A stretch of 64,000 nt of DNA from an uncultured Lachnospiraceae bacterium. GTDB taxonomy: Bacteria; Bacillota; Clostridia; Lachnospirales; Lachnospiraceae. Below, piece by piece: positions 20,962 to 29,932 of this stretch (position 1 is the stretch's first letter; every line of letters starts with the position of its first letter). The notes under the pieces were generated by a model. The model was not told the origin of the DNA. It ran no database searches and saw only the letters and a list, made by a program, of their open reading frames with translations. The stretch covers positions 1-64,000 of the forward strand of contig CAMJHQ010000017.1 of the NCBI GenBank assembly GCA_946405625.1, given 5' to 3'. The position numbers and the translations under genes were made by a program.

Positions 20962-21053
20962 CCCTCCTTACCGGTTTGTCTGAACCGACCCCCAAAAGTT
21001 AGACCTATAAAATCTAACTTTTGGAGGTCGGTTCAGTTGTCCGGTAAAGAGGG
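20962..21053. repeat. Long palindrome containing paired IS3-family-like terminal inverted repeats with no transposase
   Basis: TGAACCGACCCCCAAAAGTTAGA - 9 nt - TCTAACTTTTGGAGGTCGGTTCA, flanked by a further inverted pair CCCTCCTTACCGG / CCGGTAAAGAGGG. Confidence 0.75.
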
Positions 21054-21059
21054 TACATA

Positions 21060-21725
21060 TCACTTTGAAAGGCGGTATCCCATTCCGTATACAGTATCTA
21101 TATAGGATTCTTCCGTAATCTTCGCTATCTTCTTTCTCAGATTACTCATATGAACATTCATGGTATTATCTTCGCTTAAGTATTCGTCTCCCGTTATACT
21201 TTCAAAAAGATTTCTCTTTGAGAATACCTTATTCGGATTATTCAGCATAAGTTCGAGAATACTGTATTCCATCGTGGTACAGGTAAGTTCTTCTTCACCT
21301 ATATAGATTCTCTTCGCTTCTTTATCAATTCTCATAGATTTATACTTAAGCTCCGAAGCAGGTTTCACATCGCCCGTACGTCTTAAGACAGCCTCTATCC
21401 TGAGAATTACTTCATCTATATCAAAAGGCTTAATGATATAATCATCCGTTCCGAGTTTCAGAAGCTCTATCCTGTTTACGACTTCATTCTTAGCCGACAG
21501 GACGATTACCGGCGTGGTCTTGGTCTTCCTGAGTTCTGCAAGCACTTCTTCACCTGTTTTCTTCGGCATCATAAGATCGAGAAGTATAAGCTCATAATCC
21601 TTTTCGAGTGCTTTGAAAAGTCCCTCTTCACCGTCCGGAGCACTGTCTGTCTCAAATCCGTTGTCCGAAAGCACTTTACAGAGAAGATTATTGATCATAA
21701 CATCATCTTCAATTACAAGTATCAT
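21060..21725 (-). CDS. OmpR-family response regulator
   Basis: MILVIEDDVMINNLL, ELILLDLMMPKKTGEEVL, winged-helix C-terminus. Confidence 0.95.
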   Translation of the reverse strand: MILVIEDDVMINNLLCKVLSDNGFETDSAPDGEEGLFKALEKDYELILLDLMMPKKTGEEVLAELRKTKTTPVIVLSAKNEVVNRIELLKLGTDDYIIKPFDIDEVILRIEAVLRRTGDVKPASELKYKSMRIDKEAKRIYIGEEELTCTTMEYSILELMLNNPNKVFSKRNLFESITGDEYLSEDNTMNVHMSNLRKKIAKITEESYIDTVYGMGYRLSK

Positions 21726-21840
21726 TTTTTCTTATTCCCCTTACTCTTACCGCAGGGTCATACCCTCCGGAAAATTTAAAAATACTTAAACCTAATTCTC
21801 TGACATTTTACTTTAAATTATAAACTTCTTCAAGAAAAAA

Positions 21841-21884
21841 CACCGGACCTGACTCCTGTACTAAATACAGAGTTAAATCCGATG
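21841..21884 (-). terminator. Terminator downstream of amt-PII
   Basis: Minus catCGGATTTAACTCTGTATTTAGTACAGGAGTCAGGTCCGgtgttttttc. Confidence 0.7.
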
Positions 21885-21921
21885 TTTTTCCATTTATATA
21901 TTTACTTATACAAAAGAGGCA

Positions 21922-23682
21922 TTATTCTACATCCTGAAGTGCATCGTAATTCTCTTCGCCTGTTCTGATCTTTACAACACGGCTTACCGGATATACGAAG
22001 ATCTTTCCGTCTCCGATCTTACCTGTATAAAGTGTCTTCTTAGCTGTTTCGATTACGCTGTCAACAGGGATACCGCTTACTACAACCTCAAGCTTGATCT
22101 TTGGAAGGAGTGTCATATCCATTTCAACTCCACGGTACTTCTCACCGGTACCCTTCTGAATGCCACATCCGCTAACCTGAGTTACTGTGATACCTGTAAC
22201 ACCGAGATTGTTGAGTGCTCTCTTGATCTTGTCGTATCTTGAAAGCTTTGTGATGATAACTACCTTATTGATTCCGGTATCTGCTATACCGGCACTCTTC
22301 ATATCCTTTGTTGTATCAACAACAGGAACTGAAGCCTTCTTCTGAGCCTCGCTTGCCTCATCATAATCGGAAACTCCGAGGTTTGTATTTTCATTTTCTG
22401 ACATCATTGCACTTGACATATCTACGATACTGAATCCTGAATATGCTGATGCAAGACCATGCTCTGTAGAATCAAGACCTTCGATTTCTTCTTCCTCTGA
22501 AACTCTGAGACCGAAGATTGCTTTAATGATTGCGAATACGATGAGCATTGTAACTACTGTCCATGCTGCTACTGTTGCAAAACCGAGTAACTGAAGTCCT
22601 AACTGATGGAAACCTCCGCCGTAGAAAAGACCTACTACACTATCATTTCCCGGAGCTGTTGTTGTTGCAAAAAGTCCTGTTGCAATTGTTCCCCAGATAC
22701 CGTTCATCATATGAACCGCAACTGCACCTACAGGATCGTCGATATGAAGCTTGAAATCAAGAAGCCATACACCGAATACTACGAGAAGTCCGGCAACTGC
22801 ACCGATGATAACTGAACCAAATGCATCTGTTACATCGCAAGGAGCTGTAATAGCTACAAGGCCTGCGAGTGAAGCATTGAGACACATTGAAACATCAGGC
22901 TTACCATACTTAACCCATGTAAATACCATACATACTACTGTTGCTACTGAAGGAGCAACTGTTGTTGTAAGGAATACTGATGCAAGCTGCTCTTTTGATG
23001 TACATGCTGCACCGTTGAATCCATACCATCCAAACCAGAGGATGAATACACCGAGTGCACCGATTACTATATTGTGACCAGGAAAAGCATTAACCTTTGT
23101 AACCTTTCCGTCTTTATCCTTTTCAAATTTGCCTATACGAGGACCAACCATCTTAGCACCGATAAGTGCTGAGATACCGCCGACCATGTGGATTGCACAT
23201 GAACCTGCGAAATCATGGAAGCCAAGTTGTGCGAGCCATCCGCCGCCCCATATCCAGTGTGCTTCGATCGGATATATAAGTGCTGAGATAATTCCCGAAT
23301 ATACACAGTAGCTGAGGAACTTTGTTCTCTCTGCCATTGCACCTGATACTATGGTTGCTGTTGTTGCACAGAACACCAGGTTAAATACGAAGTTTGACCA
23401 GTCAAAGTTTTCATATGATGTGATAATATCAAAACCCGGCTTTCCGATAAAACCGAACAGGTCTTCACCTAATAAAAATCCAAATCCGATCAGAATAAAA
23501 ACACAACATCCGATACAGAAATCCATCAGGTTCTTCATCAGGATATTACCTGCATTCTTTGCTCTTGCAAAACCCGACTCAACCATCGCGAAACCGGCCT
23601 GCATCCAGAATACCAATGCGGCACCGATCAGGAACCACACGGCGAAAATGTTTTCATTAACTACACTGAGTATATCTTCCAT
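21922..23682 (-). CDS. Ammonium transporter fused to a C-terminal PII signal-transduction domain
   Basis: Amt domain plus ~110 aa PII: NKVVIITKLSRYDKIKRALNNLGVTGITVTQVSGCG...EKYRGVEMD...TGKIGDGKIFVYPVSRVVKIRTGE. Confidence 0.95.
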   Translation of the reverse strand: MEDILSVVNENIFAVWFLIGAALVFWMQAGFAMVESGFARAKNAGNILMKNLMDFCIGCCVFILIGFGFLLGEDLFGFIGKPGFDIITSYENFDWSNFVFNLVFCATTATIVSGAMAERTKFLSYCVYSGIISALIYPIEAHWIWGGGWLAQLGFHDFAGSCAIHMVGGISALIGAKMVGPRIGKFEKDKDGKVTKVNAFPGHNIVIGALGVFILWFGWYGFNGAACTSKEQLASVFLTTTVAPSVATVVCMVFTWVKYGKPDVSMCLNASLAGLVAITAPCDVTDAFGSVIIGAVAGLLVVFGVWLLDFKLHIDDPVGAVAVHMMNGIWGTIATGLFATTTAPGNDSVVGLFYGGGFHQLGLQLLGFATVAAWTVVTMLIVFAIIKAIFGLRVSEEEEIEGLDSTEHGLASAYSGFSIVDMSSAMMSENENTNLGVSDYDEASEAQKKASVPVVDTTKDMKSAGIADTGINKVVIITKLSRYDKIKRALNNLGVTGITVTQVSGCGIQKGTGEKYRGVEMDMTLLPKIKLEVVVSGIPVDSVIETAKKTLYTGKIGDGKIFVYPVSRVVKIRTGEENYDALQDVE

Positions 23683-23742
23683 AACTCATCTTCCTCCTTA
23701 AGTATTGCTTTAAGCCGATCCGCTCGCGAGTTCGGATCAAAA

Positions 23743-23780
23743 AAGGCGCTTCGAACTCTTGTACAGTCCAAAGCGCCCTT
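23743..23780 (-). promoter_or_regulatory. Leader terminator hairpin of the GCAARGGCGC family, amt-PII copy nearer the gene
   Basis: Minus: gcaAGGGCGCTTTGGACT-gtacaag-AGTTCGAAGCGCCTTttttg. Confidence 0.85.
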
Positions 23781-23829
23781 GCTTTCATAAAAGTATATTC
23801 TGCCCCTATGGCAGATTTAATAAAACATA

Positions 23830-23865
23830 AAAGGCGTTCCGAGAATCTCTCTTCGGAACGCCTTT
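23830..23865 (-). promoter_or_regulatory. Leader terminator hairpin of the GCAARGGCGC family, amt-PII copy nearer the promoter
   Basis: Minus: aacAAAGGCGTTCCGA...TCGGAACGCCTTTTatg. Confidence 0.85.
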
Positions 23866-23882
23866 GTTCTTTACAGATATGT

Positions 23883-23911
23883 ACTTTACTACGTTAAATC
23901 GAAATTGTCAA
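23883..23911 (-). promoter_or_regulatory. Promoter of amt-PII
   Basis: Minus TTGACAatttcgatttaacgtagTAAAGT, 17-bp spacer. Confidence 0.8.
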
Positions 23912-23945
23912 CCTCAAATTTATTTTTTATCACAAATTTTTTTTA

Positions 23946-24494
23946 TCACTTTTCAGCGTCCACGAGAAATTCCCTCGCCTTTTTGCACCATTTGAGATAG
24001 GCTTCGTATGTATCTATCCCGAATGTAACTGTCAGATAATAATACTTATGATCTGCTTTATCCAGAACCTTTTCCAGATTCTCCTTATACATTCTAAGTA
24101 TCGCCAGATTTTCCTTAACCTGCTCTTCAAAGATCTCAATATTTTTTAGGGTAACCTCACTCTTTTCTACTCCGCCGAAATATAACTTCAGGAGAGTTTC
24201 ATATTTAAGTTCGTTAACTGCTTTTTCGTCATTCAGCCATTTCCTCAGATATGCACGTCCCTCTCTCGTTATATGATATATTATCTTCTCGCGGCCGCCG
24301 GATACGCCATCGGATTTCTTCTGAACCAGCCCTTGCTTCTCCATCTCTCCCAGGGACGGATATATGCTGCCGAAGCTGCCCTTCCAGAAGAATCCTATAG
24401 TTCCGTCTATACGTTTCTTTATATCATATCCGGTCAGATTTTCATGCGCCAGAAGGCCTAGGATGACCACATCTATCTTTCTGTCTTTTCCCAT
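23946..24494 (-). CDS. PadR-family transcriptional regulator
   Basis: VILGLLAHENLTGYDIKKRID...FGSIYPSLGEMEKQGLVQKK. Confidence 0.93.
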   Translation of the reverse strand: MGKDRKIDVVILGLLAHENLTGYDIKKRIDGTIGFFWKGSFGSIYPSLGEMEKQGLVQKKSDGVSGGREKIIYHITREGRAYLRKWLNDEKAVNELKYETLLKLYFGGVEKSEVTLKNIEIFEEQVKENLAILRMYKENLEKVLDKADHKYYYLTVTFGIDTYEAYLKWCKKAREFLVDAEK

Positions 24495-24498
24495 ATTC

Positions 24499-25239
24499 TC
24501 ACCTTTTTACAGCTTTAACCACCAGAAAATCCGGTTTGTGACGTGAATCTTTGAACTGCGGATATTTTTCAAGCAGCTCTGCATCTGCCGTCGGTTCGAT
24601 AAGTTTCTTCACCTCAAAACCGTTATCCGTCAACGTATTTATTATGGTCGAAAACATTCTGTGATATCTCTTCACATTATCCACGAACCATGTAGATCCA
24701 TTTTCTGTCTCGACACAGTAGTTTGAGACGTTTGCGAATATCTTCTCTCCGTTCTCATCAAATGTCCATCTGCTGCCACCCGAAAAGCAGGTATTAAGCG
24801 GATGTTCCTGAGAAAAGATAAATTCTCCGTCCTTATTCAGTAATCTGTAAATCATTCCGACTACGCCGTCAAAATCTTCAACATAATGAAATGCCAGCGA
24901 ACTTACTACAACATCGAAATGTTCCTCCAGACTTCCTATATCCTCCATTGCCATATTGAGGTAAGTGATCCTCGGGTCGCTGTTCTCTTCCCTTGCTACT
25001 TCAAGCATCTTTGCGGATATATCGACTCCGACTACCTTTGCAGCTCCGCTTTGGATAAATCCCTTGCAATGTTCACCGAATCCACATCCCAGATCAAGAA
25101 CCGATTTCCCATTAAGATCCGGAAGAAGTGAGAAAAGCGCAGGTATCTCAAATACATTATTTGCATTCGCTTCATTTTCTCTTATCTTCTTGTAGCCTTC
25201 AAAAAAAATCTCGTTATCGTAAATGTTCTGCTTTGCCAT
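24499..25239 (-). CDS. Class I SAM-dependent methyltransferase
   Basis: GKSVLDLGCGFGEHCKGFIQSGAAKVVGVDISAKML. Confidence 0.9.
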   Translation of the reverse strand: MAKQNIYDNEIFFEGYKKIRENEANANNVFEIPALFSLLPDLNGKSVLDLGCGFGEHCKGFIQSGAAKVVGVDISAKMLEVAREENSDPRITYLNMAMEDIGSLEEHFDVVVSSLAFHYVEDFDGVVGMIYRLLNKDGEFIFSQEHPLNTCFSGGSRWTFDENGEKIFANVSNYCVETENGSTWFVDNVKRYHRMFSTIINTLTDNGFEVKKLIEPTADAELLEKYPQFKDSRHKPDFLVVKAVKR

Positions 25240-25286
25240 TTCCCCCTCCTTTTACTGATACCGGCTTTACCACCGCTGTCTCTGGA

Positions 25287-26030
25287 CTATTTCTTCTTGG
25301 TAAATCCCATCTTGTAACTCAAAACTTTCTTCGGGCAATCATCCACACATGCCCCACACTGTATACATTCCGTGGTTTTCAAGAAACTGTCTTTATCTTC
25401 GGATACCAGTTTTTTCACATCCAGTCCCATCGGACATGCCGTACTGCATTTTCCGCAACCGATACATTTATCCGTTTCAACTTCTATATGAAGCTGCGGC
25501 AGATGCAGCCATCTTCCGACCGTACTTCCGATTATCATAAAAGGCGCCATCCAGCATATATAATGACAGCAGGCTCTTTTTCCGTGTATAAGCGCAGGTG
25601 CCACAACGATAAGCACCACACCGTAGTATACCACATAGTTATTGATACTTGAAATCGAAATTCCGTGGTCTGTCATGTAGAACGGATTGATTGTTACCTT
25701 ATTCTTTCCGAGGATAAATGTTACCACAACCGCGGTCATCCATAAGATCCAGATTACGAATTTAATCCTGTCTCTCTTCCCCTGCTTTGCAGGCTTTTCG
25801 TTTATCCTCTGAACGCATTCCTGAAGTCCTCCCGTCGGACATAAATATCCGCACCACACTCTTCCGAGAAACATCGAAAGTATAAACATAAGCATAAATA
25901 CAAAAAAGCTTCCGTTCATAACATGTTCTGAAAATCCCTGAATTATAAGGTACGGAGAGAAATACCATATCGTTATCGGGAACAAAATAAACGATATGAG
26001 TAACGTAAATCTTCTGATCTTTTGTCTCAT
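25287..26030 (-). CDS. Membrane protein with 4Fe-4S ferredoxin domain (NapH/NosR-like)
   Basis: RVWCGYLCPTGGLQECVQ plus CIGCGKCSTACP and CIQCGACVDDCP. Confidence 0.9.
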   Translation of the reverse strand: MRQKIRRFTLLISFILFPITIWYFSPYLIIQGFSEHVMNGSFFVFMLMFILSMFLGRVWCGYLCPTGGLQECVQRINEKPAKQGKRDRIKFVIWILWMTAVVVTFILGKNKVTINPFYMTDHGISISSINNYVVYYGVVLIVVAPALIHGKRACCHYICWMAPFMIIGSTVGRWLHLPQLHIEVETDKCIGCGKCSTACPMGLDVKKLVSEDKDSFLKTTECIQCGACVDDCPKKVLSYKMGFTKKK

Positions 26031-26045
26031 TTTCGTCTCCTTTTA

Positions 26046-26079
26046 ATGTATCATTTTGATATATATCATTTTGATACAT
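26046..26079. promoter_or_regulatory. Putative PadR operator
   Basis: ATGTATCATTTTGATATATATCATTTTGATACAT: two tandem TATCATTTTGATA units with ATGTATCA...TGATACAT symmetry, just upstream of the 4Fe-4S/MTase/padR operon. Confidence 0.65.
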
Positions 26080-26317
26080 TATGTAATTATCTGCACATTT
26101 TGTCAAGTGAATAATTTTGGACACAAGTACCGGTAAATATTATTCGACAAAAGCGTCAGTTATCTGTTTGAAACATGTGTCAGTAATTAAATTTAGACAT
26201 CGGTATCATAGTTTAAATGCAACATAAGCATCTCATAATGCAACTTGAGCAGATTTTCATACGCGCCCCGAAATCTTCTGCTATAGTTGCCTCATCAAAC
26301 AAAAAGGAGACACAAAA

Positions 26318-27262
26318 ATGAAAAAGAACAGATTAAAAAAAGGAATTATCATTACTCTTACAACAATTATTATCCTGGCAGCCGGCGGTTCATTTGCGAT
26401 GGGCGGTTATGTTGCAGATAAAATACTTCACCAGAATGCAGATAAAGATACTCATGATAACAGCATCAAGCAGCTCGGTGAATGGGAATACGATATAGAT
26501 ACATTTAACAAAACATATACAGGTACAGAGATTGCCGCAACGGCAGAAGACGGAAATACCGTTCCTGCAACATATTTTGATTCAAACAGCGACACTTGTG
26601 TAATCCTCGTACACGGTGCAGGCGGAGACAGAGTATCCACATATCCTCTTGCGGAAGGTTATCTTAAGAGAGGTTATGATGTTATTGCAATCGATCAGAG
26701 AGGATGCGGAGCGAATGCAGATGACAGAGTTACCTTCGGAATTAAAGAATCCCTTGATGTAAAGGCAATGGTTGAATATGCAAGACAGACTCTCGGTAAA
26801 AAGACAGTATATGTACACGGACAGTCAATGGGTGCTCAGACAACAGCAATCTATGCTTCAAATGTAACACCGGGTACAATAAATGCAGCTGATGCGGTTA
26901 TCTGTGACAGTCCTGTTCCTGGAATGGAACTTATACTCAAGGAAATGTTCGGCGACGGAGATACAGAAAGCTTTATGGCTAAATATCTCACAGGCACAAG
27001 TAAATTCTATATGGGACTCATCAACAAAATCGATTATGAAGACGGAGATACGATAAATGTAGTTAAGAACGATAATATTCCAACGCTCATCATCTGTTCA
27101 GATAAAGACAGCGTATGTCTTCCTAACCAGGTTGAAATGGTATATAATAACGTGGCATGTGAAAAAAAGGCTATCGTACATTTCGACAGTGCTCACATCG
27201 AAGGAATTATCGACTACCCTGAAGAGTATATGGACAGCGTAGAAGATTTCCTGAATAACTAA
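26318..27262 (+). CDS. Membrane-anchored alpha/beta hydrolase
   Basis: VILVHGAGGDRVSTYPLAEGYLKRGYDVIAIDQRG, GQSMGAQTTAIYAS; N-terminal TM. Confidence 0.92.
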   Translation: MKKNRLKKGIIITLTTIIILAAGGSFAMGGYVADKILHQNADKDTHDNSIKQLGEWEYDIDTFNKTYTGTEIAATAEDGNTVPATYFDSNSDTCVILVHGAGGDRVSTYPLAEGYLKRGYDVIAIDQRGCGANADDRVTFGIKESLDVKAMVEYARQTLGKKTVYVHGQSMGAQTTAIYASNVTPGTINAADAVICDSPVPGMELILKEMFGDGDTESFMAKYLTGTSKFYMGLINKIDYEDGDTINVVKNDNIPTLIICSDKDSVCLPNQVEMVYNNVACEKKAIVHFDSAHIEGIIDYPEEYMDSVEDFLNN

Positions 27263-27278
27263 CGTACACAACGATTCA

Positions 27279-27301
27279 CCTCAGGGATTACTCCTGAGGT
27301 C
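27279..27301 (+). promoter_or_regulatory. Small inverted repeat between hydrolase and LytTR gene
   Basis: ACCTCAGG-gattact-CCTGAGGT, no T tract. Confidence 0.4.
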
Positions 27302-27319
27302 AGTCTATAGGATGGAAAT

Positions 27320-27790
27320 ATGAAACTGAATCTGTTTGAAGATAAGAATTTAAAAAATGAACATGTAGATATACATTATGCGAATATGCGTCCGGTCATC
27401 AAACAGCTGATCGACACTGTGAATTCCGAACGACCGACTCTGAGCGGACGGCCGGCGGACGAAGATGATGATGACGGCGAAGAGATCATTCTCGACGCAA
27501 AAGAAATATACTATCTCGATCACGTTGACAGAAAACTCTTCGCATATACAAAAAACGGAGTTTTCCGTATCATGAATACTCTGGCAAATTGCGAAGAAAT
27601 GCTATGGAATTACGGCTTTGTCAGAGTATCAAAGTCTAATCTTATCAACATCTATAAGATCAGACAGTTAAAGCCCGACGTAAATATGAAGGTATATGCC
27701 TCTTTCGATAACGGTGACAGAATATGCATCAACAGAAGCTATAACAAAAGCTTCAAGGAATACCTTCAGAGAATGAGGAGGATGAGCTGA
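27320..27790 (+). CDS. LytTR-domain DNA-binding regulator
   Basis: EIYYLDHVDRKLFAYTKNGVFRI...FVRVSKSNLINIYKI. Confidence 0.92.
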   Translation: MKLNLFEDKNLKNEHVDIHYANMRPVIKQLIDTVNSERPTLSGRPADEDDDDGEEIILDAKEIYYLDHVDRKLFAYTKNGVFRIMNTLANCEEMLWNYGFVRVSKSNLINIYKIRQLKPDVNMKVYASFDNGDRICINRSYNKSFKEYLQRMRRMS

Positions 27791-28212
27791 TGAAAGAAAA
27801 GATTAAAGAATATCTCCTTGAGCTCTGCTGCGCTTATACTTTTGTATCGGTTACCGGTGCAATAGTAAATATAATAGCAGGCACAGAAACGAATAACATA
27901 AATGTTCTGGTCATGTTCTTAACCTGTACCATCGCAACATTTGTTCTTTTCCTACATAAGCTTTTTGATAACATCAGCCCACTGGCAATGATGATTATCC
28001 AATATCTCATCGCAAGCGGGCTGATCGCAATTATGCTGTTATTTATTGATAGATTTGTAGATCATATAACACCGCGAGGATGGTTTGAATACTATCGTTC
28101 ATTCACGATACCTTATATTATTCTCGCAGGTTTTTACTACTACAGAGTTTTCTCTGAAACAAAAGCACAGAATGCTCTTATCAAAGAATTGCAGAATCAG
28201 ATTGAGGAATAA
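27790..28212 (+). CDS. DUF3021 membrane protein
   Basis: 4-TM ORF overlapping the LytTR stop (TGATG); typical LytTR partner. Confidence 0.85.
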   Translation: MKEKIKEYLLELCCAYTFVSVTGAIVNIIAGTETNNINVLVMFLTCTIATFVLFLHKLFDNISPLAMMIIQYLIASGLIAIMLLFIDRFVDHITPRGWFEYYRSFTIPYIILAGFYYYRVFSETKAQNALIKELQNQIEE

Positions 28213-29855
28213 CCCATCAGGTCTTTATCCACCTGACATGCGGCATTTCGGCCTTCCGAAATAGCCCATACAACAAGCGACTGTCCGCGGTGCATATCTC
28301 CCGCGGTATAGATCCTGCACTTTTTAGAACCTATGACAGATTTACCGTCCTTTGATCCATCCTCTGCCGTAAATGCGGCATAGGAATCAGGGGCGGTTTT
28401 TACGTTGGTTCTAGCATCGATCTCTACACCGAAATCTTCCGTAACATAGCTCTCACTGCCCAGAAATCCCGCAGCAATAAGAACCAGCTGTGCCGGAACA
28501 GTTCTCTCACTTCCTTCTACCGGCACCATCATCATGCGGCCGGTTTTTTCATCCTTCTTAGACTCGAGAGAAACGAGAATAAGCTCCTTAAGCTGCTTTA
28601 CGGTTTTACCCTCTGCATCCTTTACTTCCTCGGAGATAAATTCCTTAACAGTAGTCTTATATACTCTCGGATCACTGCCGAATTTATAGATTGCTTCTTC
28701 CTGACCGTAATCGGTCTTCAGAACCTTCGGCCACTCCGGCCACGGATTCGATGCAAGCCTTTCTGTCGGAGGTGCAGGCATCATTTCAAGCTGTGTAACG
28801 CTCTTCGCACCGAGTCTTATACTTGTGCCGACACAGTCGTTGCCGGTATCTCCTCCGCCGATTACAACAACGTCCTTACCCTGTACTAACTTTAACAGGT
28901 TCTCTCCTGTTGTACCCGCTCCATTTTTCGATTCCTGAGGCTCGCCCGGAAGTCTTAAATTTCCGTCCAGAAGACTCTTAGTCACTCTGCCGAGGAAATC
29001 CACTGCAAAGTATATTCCATTCGCATCTCTTCCCGGAGCCTTGATATCTCTCGGATTTGAAGCTCCACATGCCAGGATTACGGCATCATATTCCTCTTTA
29101 AGCTTTTCGGCCGATATATATTTAACCTTATCGGTAAACTTGGCTGTTGCGCCGCCGGCATCTGCCTTTTTGCTTCCGCCGACATTTACCCCGGTCTTAA
29201 ATTCTATTCCCGCTTCTTCCATGAGCTTTATTCTTCTGTCGATAACAGACTTATCCAGTTTCATATTCGGTATTCCGTAGCGGAGCAGACCGCCTACACG
29301 GTCATTTCTCTCATAAACTGTCACACGATGTCCGCGTCTGTTAAGAAGCTGTGCAGCCGCAAGTCCCGCAGGACCGCTTCCGACTACAGCCACTTTCTTT
29401 CCGGTTCTGATAGCAGGAGTAATCTCCTTTACCAGTCCGTTCTGATAAGCATACTCAATGATCGCTCTTTCGTTTTCCTTTGTTGTTACGGACGCCCCAT
29501 GCAGTCCCGATGTGCAAGCCGCTTCGCACAATGCGGGACATACACGTGACGTGAATTCAGGAAAACTATGTGTTATACTCAGTCTCAGGTATGCCTGTTC
29601 AAAGCATCCCTGATACACGAGATCGTTTAATTCCGGGACGAGGTTGTGCAGCGGACAGCCGGAAGCCATCCCTGCGATCATCATCCCTGCCTGGCAGAAC
29701 GGTACTCCGCAGTTCATACATCTTGCAGCCTGCTCACGCCGTTCCTTTTCCGAAAGCATTCCGTGAAATTCACTGAAATTCTTTATTCTTTTATCTTCAC
29801 CGATTACCGGTCCGTCAACTCTGTTATATTCCATAAATCCGGTTGGCTTACCCAT
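28197..29855 (-). CDS. gltD: Glutamate synthase small subunit
   Basis: MGKPTGFMEYNRVDGP..., VAVVGSGPAGLAAAQLLNRRGHRVTVYER. Confidence 0.97.
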   Translation of the reverse strand: MGKPTGFMEYNRVDGPVIGEDKRIKNFSEFHGMLSEKERREQAARCMNCGVPFCQAGMMIAGMASGCPLHNLVPELNDLVYQGCFEQAYLRLSITHSFPEFTSRVCPALCEAACTSGLHGASVTTKENERAIIEYAYQNGLVKEITPAIRTGKKVAVVGSGPAGLAAAQLLNRRGHRVTVYERNDRVGGLLRYGIPNMKLDKSVIDRRIKLMEEAGIEFKTGVNVGGSKKADAGGATAKFTDKVKYISAEKLKEEYDAVILACGASNPRDIKAPGRDANGIYFAVDFLGRVTKSLLDGNLRLPGEPQESKNGAGTTGENLLKLVQGKDVVVIGGGDTGNDCVGTSIRLGAKSVTQLEMMPAPPTERLASNPWPEWPKVLKTDYGQEEAIYKFGSDPRVYKTTVKEFISEEVKDAEGKTVKQLKELILVSLESKKDEKTGRMMMVPVEGSERTVPAQLVLIAAGFLGSESYVTEDFGVEIDARTNVKTAPDSYAAFTAEDGSKDGKSVIGSKKCRIYTAGDMHRGQSLVVWAISEGRNAACQVDKDLMGYSSI

Positions 29856-29932
29856 TTGCTTCTCCCTTCATCGTTTAAACCACGGGACTTTTATAGTACT
29901 CCTGACGAGCCTTGATAGTTTCCCGGCACTTC

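Noticed and set aside
18282-21725. Bacteriocin/lantibiotic biosynthesis locus suggested by ABC + two-component genes
   Set aside because: No precursor peptide or modification enzyme is visible; only a generic ABC/TCS set.
23743-23865. Possible CRISPR-like repeat pair
   Set aside because: Only two hairpins with variable interiors, each ending in a T tract; these are terminators, with no spacers or cas genes.
27279-27301. Terminator between hydrolase and LytTR gene
   Set aside because: Inverted repeat lacks a T tract; kept only as a low-confidence regulatory inverted repeat.
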